Assembly (NCBI GenBank): GCA_032718865.1
Contig: JALUTQ010000003.1
Span: forward strand, 1,518,001-1,582,000
Origin: Tilletia caries
Taxonomy: Eukaryota > Basidiomycota > Exobasidiomycetes > Tilletiales > Tilletiaceae
DNA length: 64,000 nucleotides
Direction of reading: 5' to 3'
Every line of letters starts with the position of its first letter. Within the stretch, counting starts at the first letter, position 1. Below the pieces are notes generated by a model, which was not told where the DNA came from, did no database searches, and was given only the letters and a program-made list of their open reading frames with translations. Shown one piece after another: positions 36,956-47,764 of this stretch. The translations under genes were made by a program, and so were the position numbers.

Positions 36956-38835
36956 CTCTTTGGCGCGTTCTGGACTGGACCGGTTGGATGGACTCAAAGA
37001 TTTCAATACGTTGTTGACTGTGGTGGATCTCGACCTCGACCAACTGAAGTTTCCCTTTGTTCTCGCAACCTTGGCGCTGTTGCTCCGATCCACTCCGACT
37101 GAATGTTTGTTACGTAACGGAACGATTGAACGAACGCTCCAGCCAGCAGTCAGCACTCAGATCTCAAGACGGCAACTCAGCGCTGGGCGACGGCGGTCCT
37201 TCAACACGAAAGACGGCAGTCCTTGGCCTGCCCCGGCACTCCCGCTCGTTCGCTCGTCCTCTGACAGCTGGGATCCCTGAGTGGAAGGTGCGAGAGACGA
37301 TGATGGTCTGTCAGGGCTGCAATTTAATAGGGATCACAAAAACGGGTCAAGATTTTGAAAATGGAAGGTGGCCACTTTTGATTGATTCGAACCTTGGACC
37401 CGGGGATTCTATGGCAAAGGCCCAAGCGTCTGAGACGCGAGAGAGGGCTTGTGCTCCTTCACCGCCGGCTGCCATCTGTATCACCATGAGAATTATTGCG
37501 GGCTTCGACGACGCGCGAACCCGCCGCCGCTGACTGGGATGGAGCGCTGTGAGCTTGGTTTCGCAGATCACTTGAAGTCATGAATAGACCAATGAGTGTA
37601 CACCGCCGCGCGAGTGAAACTACCCTACACTGCCAGTCGGCCACGATCATCCTGATCGGCCGTGAGGATCACGTGGGATGATCGCGGTGAGCAGTGAGGC
37701 TCACTTGAGTGAGGATTCCTCACGATCATTTTGGGCTTAATCGTCGAGAGTCCTCAGATACTTGCATTGGGGGATGTCGTGGGATACCCTCAGGACCTCG
37801 TCAGCACTCGCTGAGGACCGGTTCCGACGCCTTTCGCCTTATGAATTCACTGCAAATAATACCAGCCATTCAGGACTTGAAAACCCGGTCAAAAAACGCT
37901 CAGTATAGGTGCATGATTGAGTGGTATTGCTGCCAAACATTGGGGTCGCTAATCCTTCTGTCTACTCGTCCCGCTCTGATCTCCACTCTTTCTCCATTCC
38001 TATTCCGACCCACGCATCCTGTTCCATGCTCTCTGCCCGCTGTGAACCGTCCTCCTTCCTCCTTCCTCGGACAACGTCACTGGTCGCCCTTCGATCTGAT
38101 CGCTGCCATGCTCGAATATCGATCCACCCCGCCCTATGTCCTCCGATCCTCCTAAACTGTGGAATGTGGTCATGTGGATGTTGAATGTTCTTCTTTCGAA
38201 GGCCGGTTGAATACTTGAATTTCGATCGATCTGACAGTTGGCTCGATTTTTGATGTGTGCAATGGTTGAACTACATGAAAAAGGGAGATGACTTGTCAGC
38301 CAGCAGCCTTGAAGATGGAAAGGGTCAGCCAACTGGAAGCAAAGGCATGCGTCTCTCATTTCAGTGAACAGTGAAAAGCGGATGATCGGTGCCAAATGGG
38401 GTGGCCTAGAATCAGTCAGCAGTCTGTGCCCTGTGGTATGTGAATCGAGCAAGGAAAGGGTTAGCATTTAATGATCAGTCGACTTCATGGAGTGCAGTTT
38501 TTAGTGAAGTAGCGAAGAGTGTCAGCTTATTCTCCCTCTCGTCCACGGCGAGGCAAAGTCCTCTTTGTGCGCGGAACGATGAACGAAAACGGGAGAGCAC
38601 GAATCTCGGCCCTTCATCGACGTTTGCAACAGCAGAAGGAGACAGGGATCACGCAAACAAGTAACAACTCACCTCCTCGTTCATATCTTCCTGTTTTTGT
38701 CTGATCAAAAATAAAAAATAAAAGCGTTCAACATGTACTCTGGTCAGTGTTTATTGTTCCGAAGCCAGAAACCTGTACACACGAGTACGTAAATATATGA
38801 GTAGAGACCCGCCATCAAAACCTGTTCAGTTATCA
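36956..38835. other. Gene-free stretch
   Basis: No supported gene in about 1.9 kb. TACACCGCC followed by CGAGTGAA (37599-37618) is shared with 53351-53370 in reverse. Several GTGAGGAT/TCCTCA-like motifs occur near 37660-37810. Short open frames show no motif. Confidence 0.45.
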
Positions 38836-38843
38836 GTATCGAG

Positions 38844-39632
38844 TAAGGTTGTCCCCGGAGTAACGCGGAGGGCTCCGCCTCCGCACTTCCAAATTCCGCC
38901 GGAATTTTGACTTTTTGAGGCGAGCTCCGCCTCCGCAGACTAAGACAGAGCTGAAAAAAACTAGCTCCGCGTTCCGACGGAATTATACAAAAGTTGAAAT
39001 CCCAGCTCAACGCTCCGCGTTTTTTCTGTGCGTTTTCATAATGCTCCTCCGTTCTCCGTGTATGCGGAGCTCGGAATTCCGCGGAATTCCGTCGGAGCGC
39101 AGTGGTGGTATAATTCGCTCTCAGAATGACTCTAACACAATCAGAGCTATACATTCACCATCCGACATTGTTGCGGTATTGACCGCAGTGCTATTCTGAA
39201 GCTCTCAACGGATGATGACGCCTGTTTTATCCCCTGCGCGTGTCTCGACGATGCCTATTTTCTCGGAATTCCGCACATTTCCGCGGAACTTGGACGGAAT
39301 TCCGGCGTAGCGCACCCAAAATAAGGTCACGTGACCCCTATTCTCGACTATCACGTGACCTCACAGCTCCGTCGGAATTCCGCGGAAATTCCGCCGGAAT
39401 TCTCACACAATTTTGACGACTCCGCGCTCCGTACCTTTGGCTAGTGGGCTCAGGATTGGGCTCCGCGCTCCGCGTAGATTCCGGCGGAGTCCTCCAGGCG
39501 GACTCCGTGCTTTTTTAAGATCAAAAATTTCTCAAAAGTGAGCTCCGCGCTCCGCCTCCGGCGGAGCCTTCCGTCGGAGGAGTACGGAGTCCGCAAAACC
39601 CCAGCTCCGCGTCAACTCCGGGGACAACCTTA
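38844..39632. mobile_element. hAT-like non-autonomous element (MITE), 789 bp, 8-bp target duplication
   Basis: The left end TAAGGTTGTCCCCGGAGT is repeated inverted at the right end. The match continues, with one gap/mismatch, through ACGCGGAG (about 27 bp in all). The element is flanked on both sides by GTATCGAG (38836-38843 and 39633-39640), an 8-bp direct repeat as made by hAT transposases. The interior is built from many GGAATTCCG-, TCCGCGGA- and CTCCGC-type palindromic units and has no coding sequence. The intact target duplication and clean ends suggest a fairly recent insertion. An alternative 9-bp duplication (AGTATCGAG) with a slightly shorter end is possible because of base overlap. 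Confidence 0.8.
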
Positions 39633-39766
39633 GTATCGAGAAGCATCAGCGTCAGAGGCCGCAGAAGGGTATACGGACATACGGTATACCGAAGTCAGGA
39701 TGTCAGCAGAAGGAAGCCGCACGAGTTACGTTACTTGCCTCCCACGGGCCATGCGCTTCATCTCGT

Positions 39767-39966
39767 TTATCCCCGTGTCTCGAGAACGAACGGTAATGAC
39801 TGATGGCGGTCTGGAATTGCGATGCGAGACAATGTGATGAGTCAATGTCCAATGAGAGATCGTTCCTACTTTCTGAGGCTGGAAAGAAGCTACTCACAAT
39901 CGCGTCCTTGGAAGAGTGACATGCAGCTCAGTATCTCCGCGAAAGTGCAGCCGACCAACCAGGCAT
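39767..39966 (-). pseudogene. Protein kinase fragment (MAPK/CDK subdomain IX)
   Basis: On the minus strand a splice-bounded segment (39898-39966) reads DAWLVGCTFAEILSCMSLF, followed by QGRD. This matches the kinase subdomain IX pattern D-x-W-S-x-G-C-x-x-A-E...PLF.G+D of MAP kinases and CDKs. After a GTGAGT...CCAG gap, 39767-39810 continues YRHQSLPFVLETRG and then hits a TAA. That resembles the following D-Y-x-x-Q...VLGTP segment in decayed form. No ATP-binding loop, HRD or DFG motif was found nearby, so this is a fragment. Confidence 0.5.
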
Positions 39967-41306
39967 CTGTGGAGTCTAGACGGGTGCGTGGCGGCAAGTG
40001 AGCGAGGTCAGTCCTCTGGACTGTTTCTTGAAGTGGCATACTCTGTAGCTGACAGCTGTACACGCACCAATGTATCAGAAGCTGTGGATTGAAGAATGAA
40101 AATATTTGAGCGTTGCAGTCGGAAACTTGGAAAGACTAACGGAGCTACACGACGTTCACGAGGCCATAACGCATACTTACGTCAACAGAACCCGGTCCTC
40201 TCCGCCTCTGACGCGGCGAATATCGGTCTCCATGGGTTCCTGGGTCATGAGTGGTACGCAGAACGGAGGCGGGAAGAGACAGTGGTAGGCATCGACCACC
40301 CGTTGCATCTGGGTTCGCTGTTGTCTCATCTGTGGAATGTCAAGAGCTGAGAGCGGCACAGTCAGAGATCAATGCGGAACTTTGGCAGGGCTGAGAGGTC
40401 AGTACGCTGACGCAAAAGTGTACGTTGTACGAGGGCCGAGGCAGAGACTGAGACTCGCCTTAATTTCGAACTGATGGCTACCTGTGGCGACAAAGAGAAA
40501 GCCGAACGAATGGGCGGCCAAGGAGAGGGACAGGACAAGGCCAAGATGACGCTGTATGAAGAAGACGAAATGGCGAGGGTGAGGACCGCAGTCCGCAACT
40601 CCCTTCGATACGAATGGGTTCTGATTGAGCCAGAAGGTAAAAAGAGCAAGGGAGAAGAGGGAGGAAGACCGAAGAAGAGGAAGGGAGAAGAATTACTCAC
40701 AGCCTTCGACGTTAAGTCGTTAACGCATCCTGGTATCACGTTCACGGTCGCTCTTGAGTCTTGTCTCAAAGGATGAGAACTGAGCGCGAGTGGCTACGTG
40801 CGAGTCTTTGCCTTTGGGTCTCGACGCCGTTCTGTATCTGTTCTCTCTCGTTGCAAGAAGTGGAAATCTTCAGCAGTGCAAGGATGAAAAAGGAGTTAGA
40901 AAGTGAACAAAGAGCAGTTCAGGGCGCGGGAACACGCCGGCCGTTTGGCTCAATGACTCGATCACGAGATTGTAGCCAACCAACGAGGAGAAAATGATGA
41001 ATGTCGGCGTGCAGCAGGAGAGCGTGCGTCGAGGACGCGAGTTTGTGCGATTGACCAAACGAAGAGCACTGAATGACGATCGTCAGGCCCCGGCGCCCGG
41101 CCTGAGGAGACTGAGGTTTGGCGTCATCGTTGAACAGTGAACTGCAATGAAAACGTTCGAGCACAGAGCAGAGAAGAGGAGAAGAGAGAAGGGGTGCTGG
41201 GGAAGCAATGAACACACCATGAGATCGGAAAAAGCTGGTGGCCGATGCAAGGAGACTGGAAGACTGGGATGCTGGTGCCTGGTGCCTGGTAGAGGCATGC
41301 GAAGAT
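39967..41306. other. Gene-free stretch upstream of kinase fragment
   Basis: No convincing gene. An ATG-started frame at 40474-40776 (plus) is Lys/Glu-rich, lacks motifs, and was not accepted. Upstream kinase exons could be hidden here but none was recognised. Confidence 0.35.
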
Positions 41307-43270
41307 CTACCTGGCCCGCATCGCGTTAAAGAGGGCTTCCTCGCGCTTAGCGTCGGCCTTCTTCAAGGTCAAGTACTCGAAGGTACCGAAGCGCTTCTGG
41401 TCGTTTTTCCAAATGGCTTCGAGCTCTCTGTCAAACGTATTCGATGAACGTCAGCAAACATCTTACACCTCTTCATGGGACGGCTCTTGTGCGTGCGGGG
41501 TGCTCACTTGGTTGCGGCCTCGGAGTCTCGTTCCTGCAGGTGGCGGAAGACTTTTAGGGTCTCGTCTATCGTCTCCCAAAAGTCCCCAACTGGCCTTCCG
41601 TTCTTCTCGCGAGGATGATGTCGCGTTGCAATGTAGCGCTAGGGAACGAGAGGGAACGTATAGAGTCAGGGACCTGGGTTATGGGTACGCAAGAATAGAA
41701 ACTCAAAGCTCGACCAATACTGTTATTCTCACCATGTATATGAGACGCATTCCACGCTTCTTGGTGAAAGGAATACTGTAGCCGGTGCAGATGGCGCCCC
41801 ACAGCTCATGACCGCTCTGCCGCTCCGTTCCATCGTCAATTCCCAGGGACTTGTGAAGCTTTAGAAGTAGATCACCAGCATTAGCAGAAGTCAAACGATA
41901 AGAGGTTAGAATTGGAGCAGGCAGAAGTTTAATGTTGCTTGGTGGGAGTATGGGATATGGCAAACTCACTCTGGTCGCACCCATGTCTCGCATACGGTTG
42001 ACCAACTGGCGGACCTTGGGCTCGATATGACTGTCGCAGACATCCGCATCCTCGATCAGCTCTTTGAAATGAGCGGTCACTTGTTCGGGACATTCCTTGA
42101 GGAATTTCTGCCAAAGCAGAGAGCCAGATCGTGTGTGAGTTGAAACTGGAGAAATTGACATGCATGTAAACAGGAAGGAGGGTATTGTCCACTGGCAGCA
42201 GGTCTCACCATCGTTCGTCCGACAATGTTGGAGCTGGCGCTGTACTCAGTGATGAGATCACTGAAGAACACAAAGGCAACCTTCTTGCCAAGCTCCCTCT
42301 GTAAAGCAATGGGCGACAAGTGTGGTAAGAATTGAGATCAACGAGACGATACTTTGAAAGGAGAATGGCCAAATTGACTGTACTTACCAGATCTACTTTC
42401 GTCATAGTCATAGTTTCCTTCTTCAGGCCACGTACCTCCTCTGTAAGTTCATCGATCCTGTTCAAGGCCTGCTCAAGATGAATCTTGACGTGTGCTGCTT
42501 GATCCCATGTTGCTAGATCTCGGGCCCAGTCAAAAATGTCTGCCGACGAGGGAATGGCCCCGTCATCCTTTGTGAGGAAAGATTGATCAGAATCAGGTCC
42601 ACGCCTCAAACTTTCGTTCTCTGAACATTTGATTACGCACCTTCATACTCATTGCAAGTTGGTATCGGTCCTCCAGCAAGTCTCTCGCGTCAGGTCCGAG
42701 CTCAAATCGATCTGCCCATCTCTGCAGCGTCGGGGGCAAAGGTTCCCGATACTCCGGGCGAGCTTCGTCTGAATTAGACCGCTTCCGTTTGTCGCCACGC
42801 GCTCCAGCATTGTCCAACGACTCATCGCGGTAATCATCGAAGTCGTCATCGAGGTCGTCAAAGTTGTCATCGTTGTTGTCGAGAAAAGAGAGGTCGTTAA
42901 TGGCAGGCAATGATCCCCTGGCCCTTGCTGCTGGATTAGCACGTCGTCCCTGACCCGACAGAGGAAGTTCATCGTCCTCATCTTCCTCGACGTCGTTGTC
43001 ATCATCCTTGCTAGCATCTTCGTCAACATCAACATCAACATCTTTGTCATCGGCGTTGCGCTTGTCGACGTCGTCTCCATTATCGTTTTCGATGTCGATC
43101 CCGAGGTTATCGCGGCTGCGGGCGTCCCTATCTGCGTTTGAGGATTGCGGTGCAAGAGCGTTCCGTGTACCAGAGCCCAATGGCGTGCGCGTAGAAGCGT
43201 TCGCGTGTCGTGGCGTACTGAACAACGTGATGGAGGGAACCGCAGCTGCTTGAATCTTGCGCCTGCTCAT
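41307..43270 (-). CDS. Hypothetical protein, acidic N terminus and coiled coil
   Basis: I do not recognise this family. Seven exons (42641-43270, 42388-42567, 42209-42298, 41970-42107, 41733-41858, 41508-41638, 41307-41427) total 1416 nt, 471 residues, all joining in frame with canonical GT-AG borders. Residues 1-40 are basic/Ser-Pro-rich. About 50-150 is extremely Asp/Glu-rich. About 180-210 (LQRWADRFELGPDARDLLED) begins a helical region. About 230-270 looks like a coiled coil (HLEQALNRIDELTEEV). The helical remainder includes ELGKKVAFVFFSDLI and HELWGAICTGYSI. The intact frame implies function. It is head-to-head with a broken transposase 368 bp away, so it could be a host gene or a second transposon-encoded protein. 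The shared spacer carries five ACGCGT motifs. Confidence 0.65.
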
Positions 43271-43399
43271 GTTGCGATGGCAATGAATGGAGACAAGCAG
43301 GAACTGTGAGTGGAAGAGAAGTGGTGGTTGGGTTGTGGAAAGGGAACGAAACGTCGCGTCGCTCTTGACGTTTTTCGACTCCGTGCAACGTGATTATGA

Positions 43400-43556
43400 A
43401 CGCGTCCACAAACGCGTCCACCAGGGTCCTTTTTCCAGCACATTCTGCGACGCGTCAACACGTGCTGTCTGGCAACGCTGGTTCGATATGCAGCGTCTCA
43501 TTTCGTGACGCGTCGTTCGTCACGTCCACGTTGCTCTGCGTGAGCTGTGAACGCGT
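43400..43556. promoter_or_regulatory. Cluster of five ACGCGT (MluI cell-cycle box-like) motifs
   Basis: ACGCGT occurs at 43400-43405, 43412-43417, 43450-43455, 43508-43513 and 43551-43556, inside the 368-bp spacer between two divergent starts (43270 minus, 43639 plus). ACGCGT is the MBF recognition core in fungi, where it drives G1/S expression. The density is far above the rest of the window. Function in this species is inference. Confidence 0.45.
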
Positions 43557-43638
43557 GCGTTGCGTCGAGCATCCGAGTTGACTTGGTCACTCAGCTTCTG
43601 CAGCCGCCATATCAACCCGCAACGAGGTCCAGACCAGA

Positions 43639-46600
43639 ATGCCTGCATATCGAAAGACAAGAGACGAGGTGCAAGTGACACTTGGTCGAGGTATGGATCA
43701 TTACTGTGCCCCTGAACTGTCTTCGTGCGCTGACTGTTGTTGCATTATTCATCGTCTCGTGCAGGTTTACAGGTTTTGGAAGGGGAATCGCTTCAGATCG
43801 TGTGCTTGGTCTGCGATCCAGAAGGACGACGACCGTTCGCATCGAAGCATCACCTGCGGCATACTTCAAGCGCTAGACACCAGAGTAACCGTACGGTGCG
43901 TATACTTGTGAATTCAGACCGCTGCCTTAATCTTGCGATCACTGATGAGCACACTTGCGATTCTCTACGATCTGCATGCAGCTGGAGAACGATGAGCACA
44001 ACGTTTTCTTCGACTCAGGGGAAGATCATCTGCTGCCTGTCGACCCAGATGACCATGCAAAGAAGAGCTTTTTCCGACGCATGAACCAGGATGACCAGAT
44101 GGCAGCCCTGACGGAGGAGGCACAAGGATTGCAGGCGGAAGATGACGCTTTCATCTCAAACCTGAGTAAGGATAATGATGCTGCAGCGCATAGTCGCTAC
44201 AGCGAGGAAGCGTTCCCTTTTCTGTCGAAAGAGGCAAGTATTCCCCCTCCTGGTCTTCTACTTGCTCACGATTCTATATTTTTGCTGACAGTCAATTATA
44301 ACAGACGTTCATCGCACTGTCTTTGAAGAATTCTCCTCAGCACGTCCTATCAGAACAGTCGTTGAGCTTAGCGCTAGACGTTGCTGAAGCACTGGACGCA
44401 CGCGGGACACCCTCCGCATACGCGTGTTCGCAGTCAATGAAGAGGGTGCGAGCGGAGGTTTGCCCACCGCTTCACAAACATACGACGTCGGATGGCAAGA
44501 TCTTCTTCTCTAGCAGTATTCGAGACAAACTAACTCAGGTGAGCCGTGAGCGGATAGCGTGTCCTTATAAGCAAACATGCAGCGAGAAAGGAGGATCCAT
44601 TCATTGAGATCCACTCTCGTTTCCTTTAGGACTTCTCCAACCCTTTGATCCGCCGCCAAATGACGCTTCTTCCCTCCCGGAAATCCTTGGTACGAGAGGT
44701 CTACGAGGCTAATGAAATGGCCTTTCAGACCGACACGCGCAAGACACCACCGTGCTATCGCAGTGACGGAATGATCTTCACCGACGAAGTCGTTCGGATC
44801 GCTGATGGACGCTTGCTACGACCTTTCACATTCTTCACTGACGAGCAAGGCAGAGAACGAGGCGAAGGGTGGGCCGTGATTACACGTGGGGATCATTTCG
44901 AGGTTCATATGGGCAACGCTCGATTTGTGTTTGATCCCGAAGAAGTCGACGTACGGGAGCTTCGGGAGCTACATAAGATCAACGTATGTTAGTATCCGCA
45001 CTCTTGTTACTGTCTTCTTCGCTTCGTAGTTGTTTACTATCTCTGACAATGTTCTGCGCTGGTGACAGTCGACCAAAACGGAAACCAGCTACCAAATTTC
45101 AATCCTTTACGCGTCAAAGCCGCCGGCCGCATCGTGTACCAGGTTCCCGTCATAGTTTTCGAGGACGAAACATCCGGGTCCACGACAAAGAGGTGGAACG
45201 AGCACGTTGCCATCTACTTCTCGAACGCATCATTACCACGCTCTGAACTAGACAAGCGTGCCAACGTCAAACTTCTGTCAGTCAGCACCAAGGTGGACGC
45301 TCACGCTCTCATGGACGTCGTGGTAGATGAGTTGATGTGAGCAGATCCGTTTGTCTTTCGCATGTTTACCCGTTTCTGTGATCTGTGTCTCCATCGTATT
45401 GATCATGCATGCTCTCCTATGCAGCCGTTCACACAAGGAACCTTTTCCAGTTTACGACTGCTATTTGCAGGAGGAGGTTCTCGTCCGGCCGCTTCTCGTC
45501 TTCTGCGTCGCGGACAATCCTATGGCGGCCATGCTTTCTGCGTCAATCGGCATGTCGGGTTTATATGCGTGCCGGGTTTGCAAAGCTGGAGGACCACGGA
45601 AAGCAATGCGAGAAGTGACAGGCTTTGCACAATTTCTTCAGGTGAGATGCTCTCAGTCAAAACAAGTCTGCTCCGCTTCGTTCTTATTCGATAATGATTG
45701 ACACTACCACTTGTTGCTTTGAGAAGCAAGGAGTGCCAAAACACGGCGCAGACATCATTGAGGAGAATCGGAGACAGATCAGGGTGGCGGCGAAAGGCAT
45801 TGCGACCACCCTGTCCAAGCGTCAAACGAAGACAGGAATCAAAGACGTTGTGACGACGCGGTTTTTGCACCGAGCTTCTCGGGCTATCGAAGACTAAATC
45901 TGAACGGCACAAGGACGTAGAGGTGAAGGCGCGTCGGAAGGAGGTGTTCGAGGGGAAATGGTACTCACCACTACTGAGACTGTACGGTGAGTCGGAGGAG
46001 CGACTAGCGTGGGCCGTGGGCCGTGGCAACTGAAAACGATGTGACAACGTTTCCTTGCTGAAAGAAGCACACTTCCCTTCACACCAGAGCCTATCGGCTT
46101 TGACGTCTGCGCCGCTACACCAGTCGAGATTTTGCACACCTTTCAACTCGGTGTGGTCAAGTATCTGTGGAAGTATACGACAGATCACATCGGAGGCACT
46201 GCGAAAAAACACACGAGAGCGCGACTTCGTAGCTCGACTTCAAGCTGTTCCTCTTACGGGCATCGCGAATGCCAGGAATCTCCCGGGGAAGTGGCTGGTC
46301 GACAATGCTGGAGGACTTATTGGGAAGGATTTGAAGAAGATCGTTCAAGTTGCTTCGATTGCCTTCTACCCCTTGATGAAGGACGATACCATGTCGTTGG
46401 AACTGTGGGTAGCATGGAGTGCGCTAGGTGTCTTGGGGCGGCTGCTGTTTGCGGAGGAGATCACACGAGAGGAGCTCGTGCAGTACAAAGTGAGTGCTCG
46501 ATCTTGCAGTTAAATACAAGAGTCTGACACTCGTCAATAACTGTACCTGTTACCCGCGCAGAACGATCTCAAAGCAGCGCTTTTGGTGTTTTATGCGGCA

Positions 46601-47764
46601 GCAGCAGTGGTGATTCCTACGAAGATGACCAGCAAGCCGAAATTTCATATCTTGCTACACGTTATCGACAACATCGAGGCGTACGGACCGGCCAAAGGAT
46701 TCTCTGCCGAACGTTACGAGTCGTTTAACGCTGCGGTACGCGATGCGTCAATCAAATCGAACCGATCGGCCCCGTCCAAGGACATTTTGCAGCGCACTAT
46801 GGATCAAGAGACCATCCGTCACTTAGCATGTGGTGGCAGCTGGTCCAGGGACGGGGTCGTGTGCAAGCCGGATCCCGACTTATTTTTCAATGATGCCACC
46901 CAAACTGAGGCAGCTTTACGGTCTCGAAGCTTCGGACTCCGATCCACCATCATCTCTGAGCCACATCATCACGGAGTCAGGAGATCGAATCCGACCTGGC
47001 GAGTTCTCGACCGTGTGGTACGACCGCGAGGCTGGCACTGGCGATGTTGTGCGTTTGGAACGCATTTTTCGGCTTGAAGACAAGCCCGATAATGAAGTTC
47101 AAGTGGAAGTAACGCTCATGAAGTGGAACAGGGACGTGCAAGGGCTTTTTACCGATCATTTTGAAAAAGGGGGAACGGGAGATTAGATCTATCAATGTGA
47201 GTTGCCACTTGTCAGCAGAATGCTGATGCGTCCATCTGTGTTCTCGAACATCATCGATCGGTAAGGACGGTAACATCTTCTCTAATCCCTTTGCGTTTAC
47301 AGGGTTTCAACCGACTCTTGAATGTGGCACACGACTGCCATCACCATAAGTGTCAGGTTAAAAGTGAGGCACGGTCGGTCCGAATGGAGCGTGAGGAGAC
47401 CCAGCACAAAGTTGCTGGCGTGGTTCACGAGGAGGACGGCCAGCAACAATATCTACTCAACCACTGCCTCTTCCGATCCGCACTTCAGCTCGCGGACATG
47501 TATCCAAGACTTGCTGAGCCACCGACAGAGCAAAACATTGCTGAATTGGCCGTGGAGCTGATCACAGGAGAGTCGGCGGAACATGCACTCGACGACGATG
47601 GAGAAGGTGAACGAGCAGCACCCGGGCGATCTGAACCTGTCCGACGAGCAACCGCTAGCGATATCGACGGCGACTCTGACTTGTGGACAGAATCGAGCGA
47701 CGACGAACATCCTGGAGACAGTAGAGGCGACGAGTCCGACATTGACGTCGAGGACCACTTGTAG
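43639..47764 (+). pseudogene. Plavaka/CACTA-like DNA transposase, frameshifted
   Basis: Eleven exon blocks fit: 43639-43690, 43765-43895, 43982-44233, 44305-44538, 44630-44987, 45069-45336, 45425-45641, 45727-45986, 46088-46489, 46562-47196, 47303-47764. An N-terminal CxxC...H zinc-finger-like motif (CLVCDPEGRRPF) is followed by blocks typical of a transposase family widespread in basidiomycetes: FEDETSGSTTKRWNEH, ADNPMAAMLSASIG, CRVCKAGG, ATPVEILHTFQLGVVKYLW, LIGKDLKK, FSAERYESFNAAVRD and APSKDIL. The tail is acidic. Four frame changes are needed, each equivalent to one extra base at a homopolymer: T5 at 45862-45866, A6 at 46204-46209, T5 at 46883-46887, and A5/G5 at 47164-47173. The third intron uses a GC donor (GAG^GCAAGT). 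No terminal inverted repeats were found. The superfamily label is less certain than transposase identity. Confidence 0.75.

Noticed and set aside
37376..37400. Possible tRNA B-box (TTCGAACC)
   Set aside because: No A-box, acceptor stem or anticodon arm could be fitted around it.
40474..40776. Possible small gene (100 codons, plus strand)
   Set aside because: It starts with ATG but is Lys/Glu-rich low complexity, has no motif, and no supporting promoter or homologous block.
45862..45986. Explaining the transposase frame breaks by extra introns
   Set aside because: The breaks fall inside conserved blocks with no splice sites at usable distances; a one-base shift at a homopolymer is simpler in all four cases.
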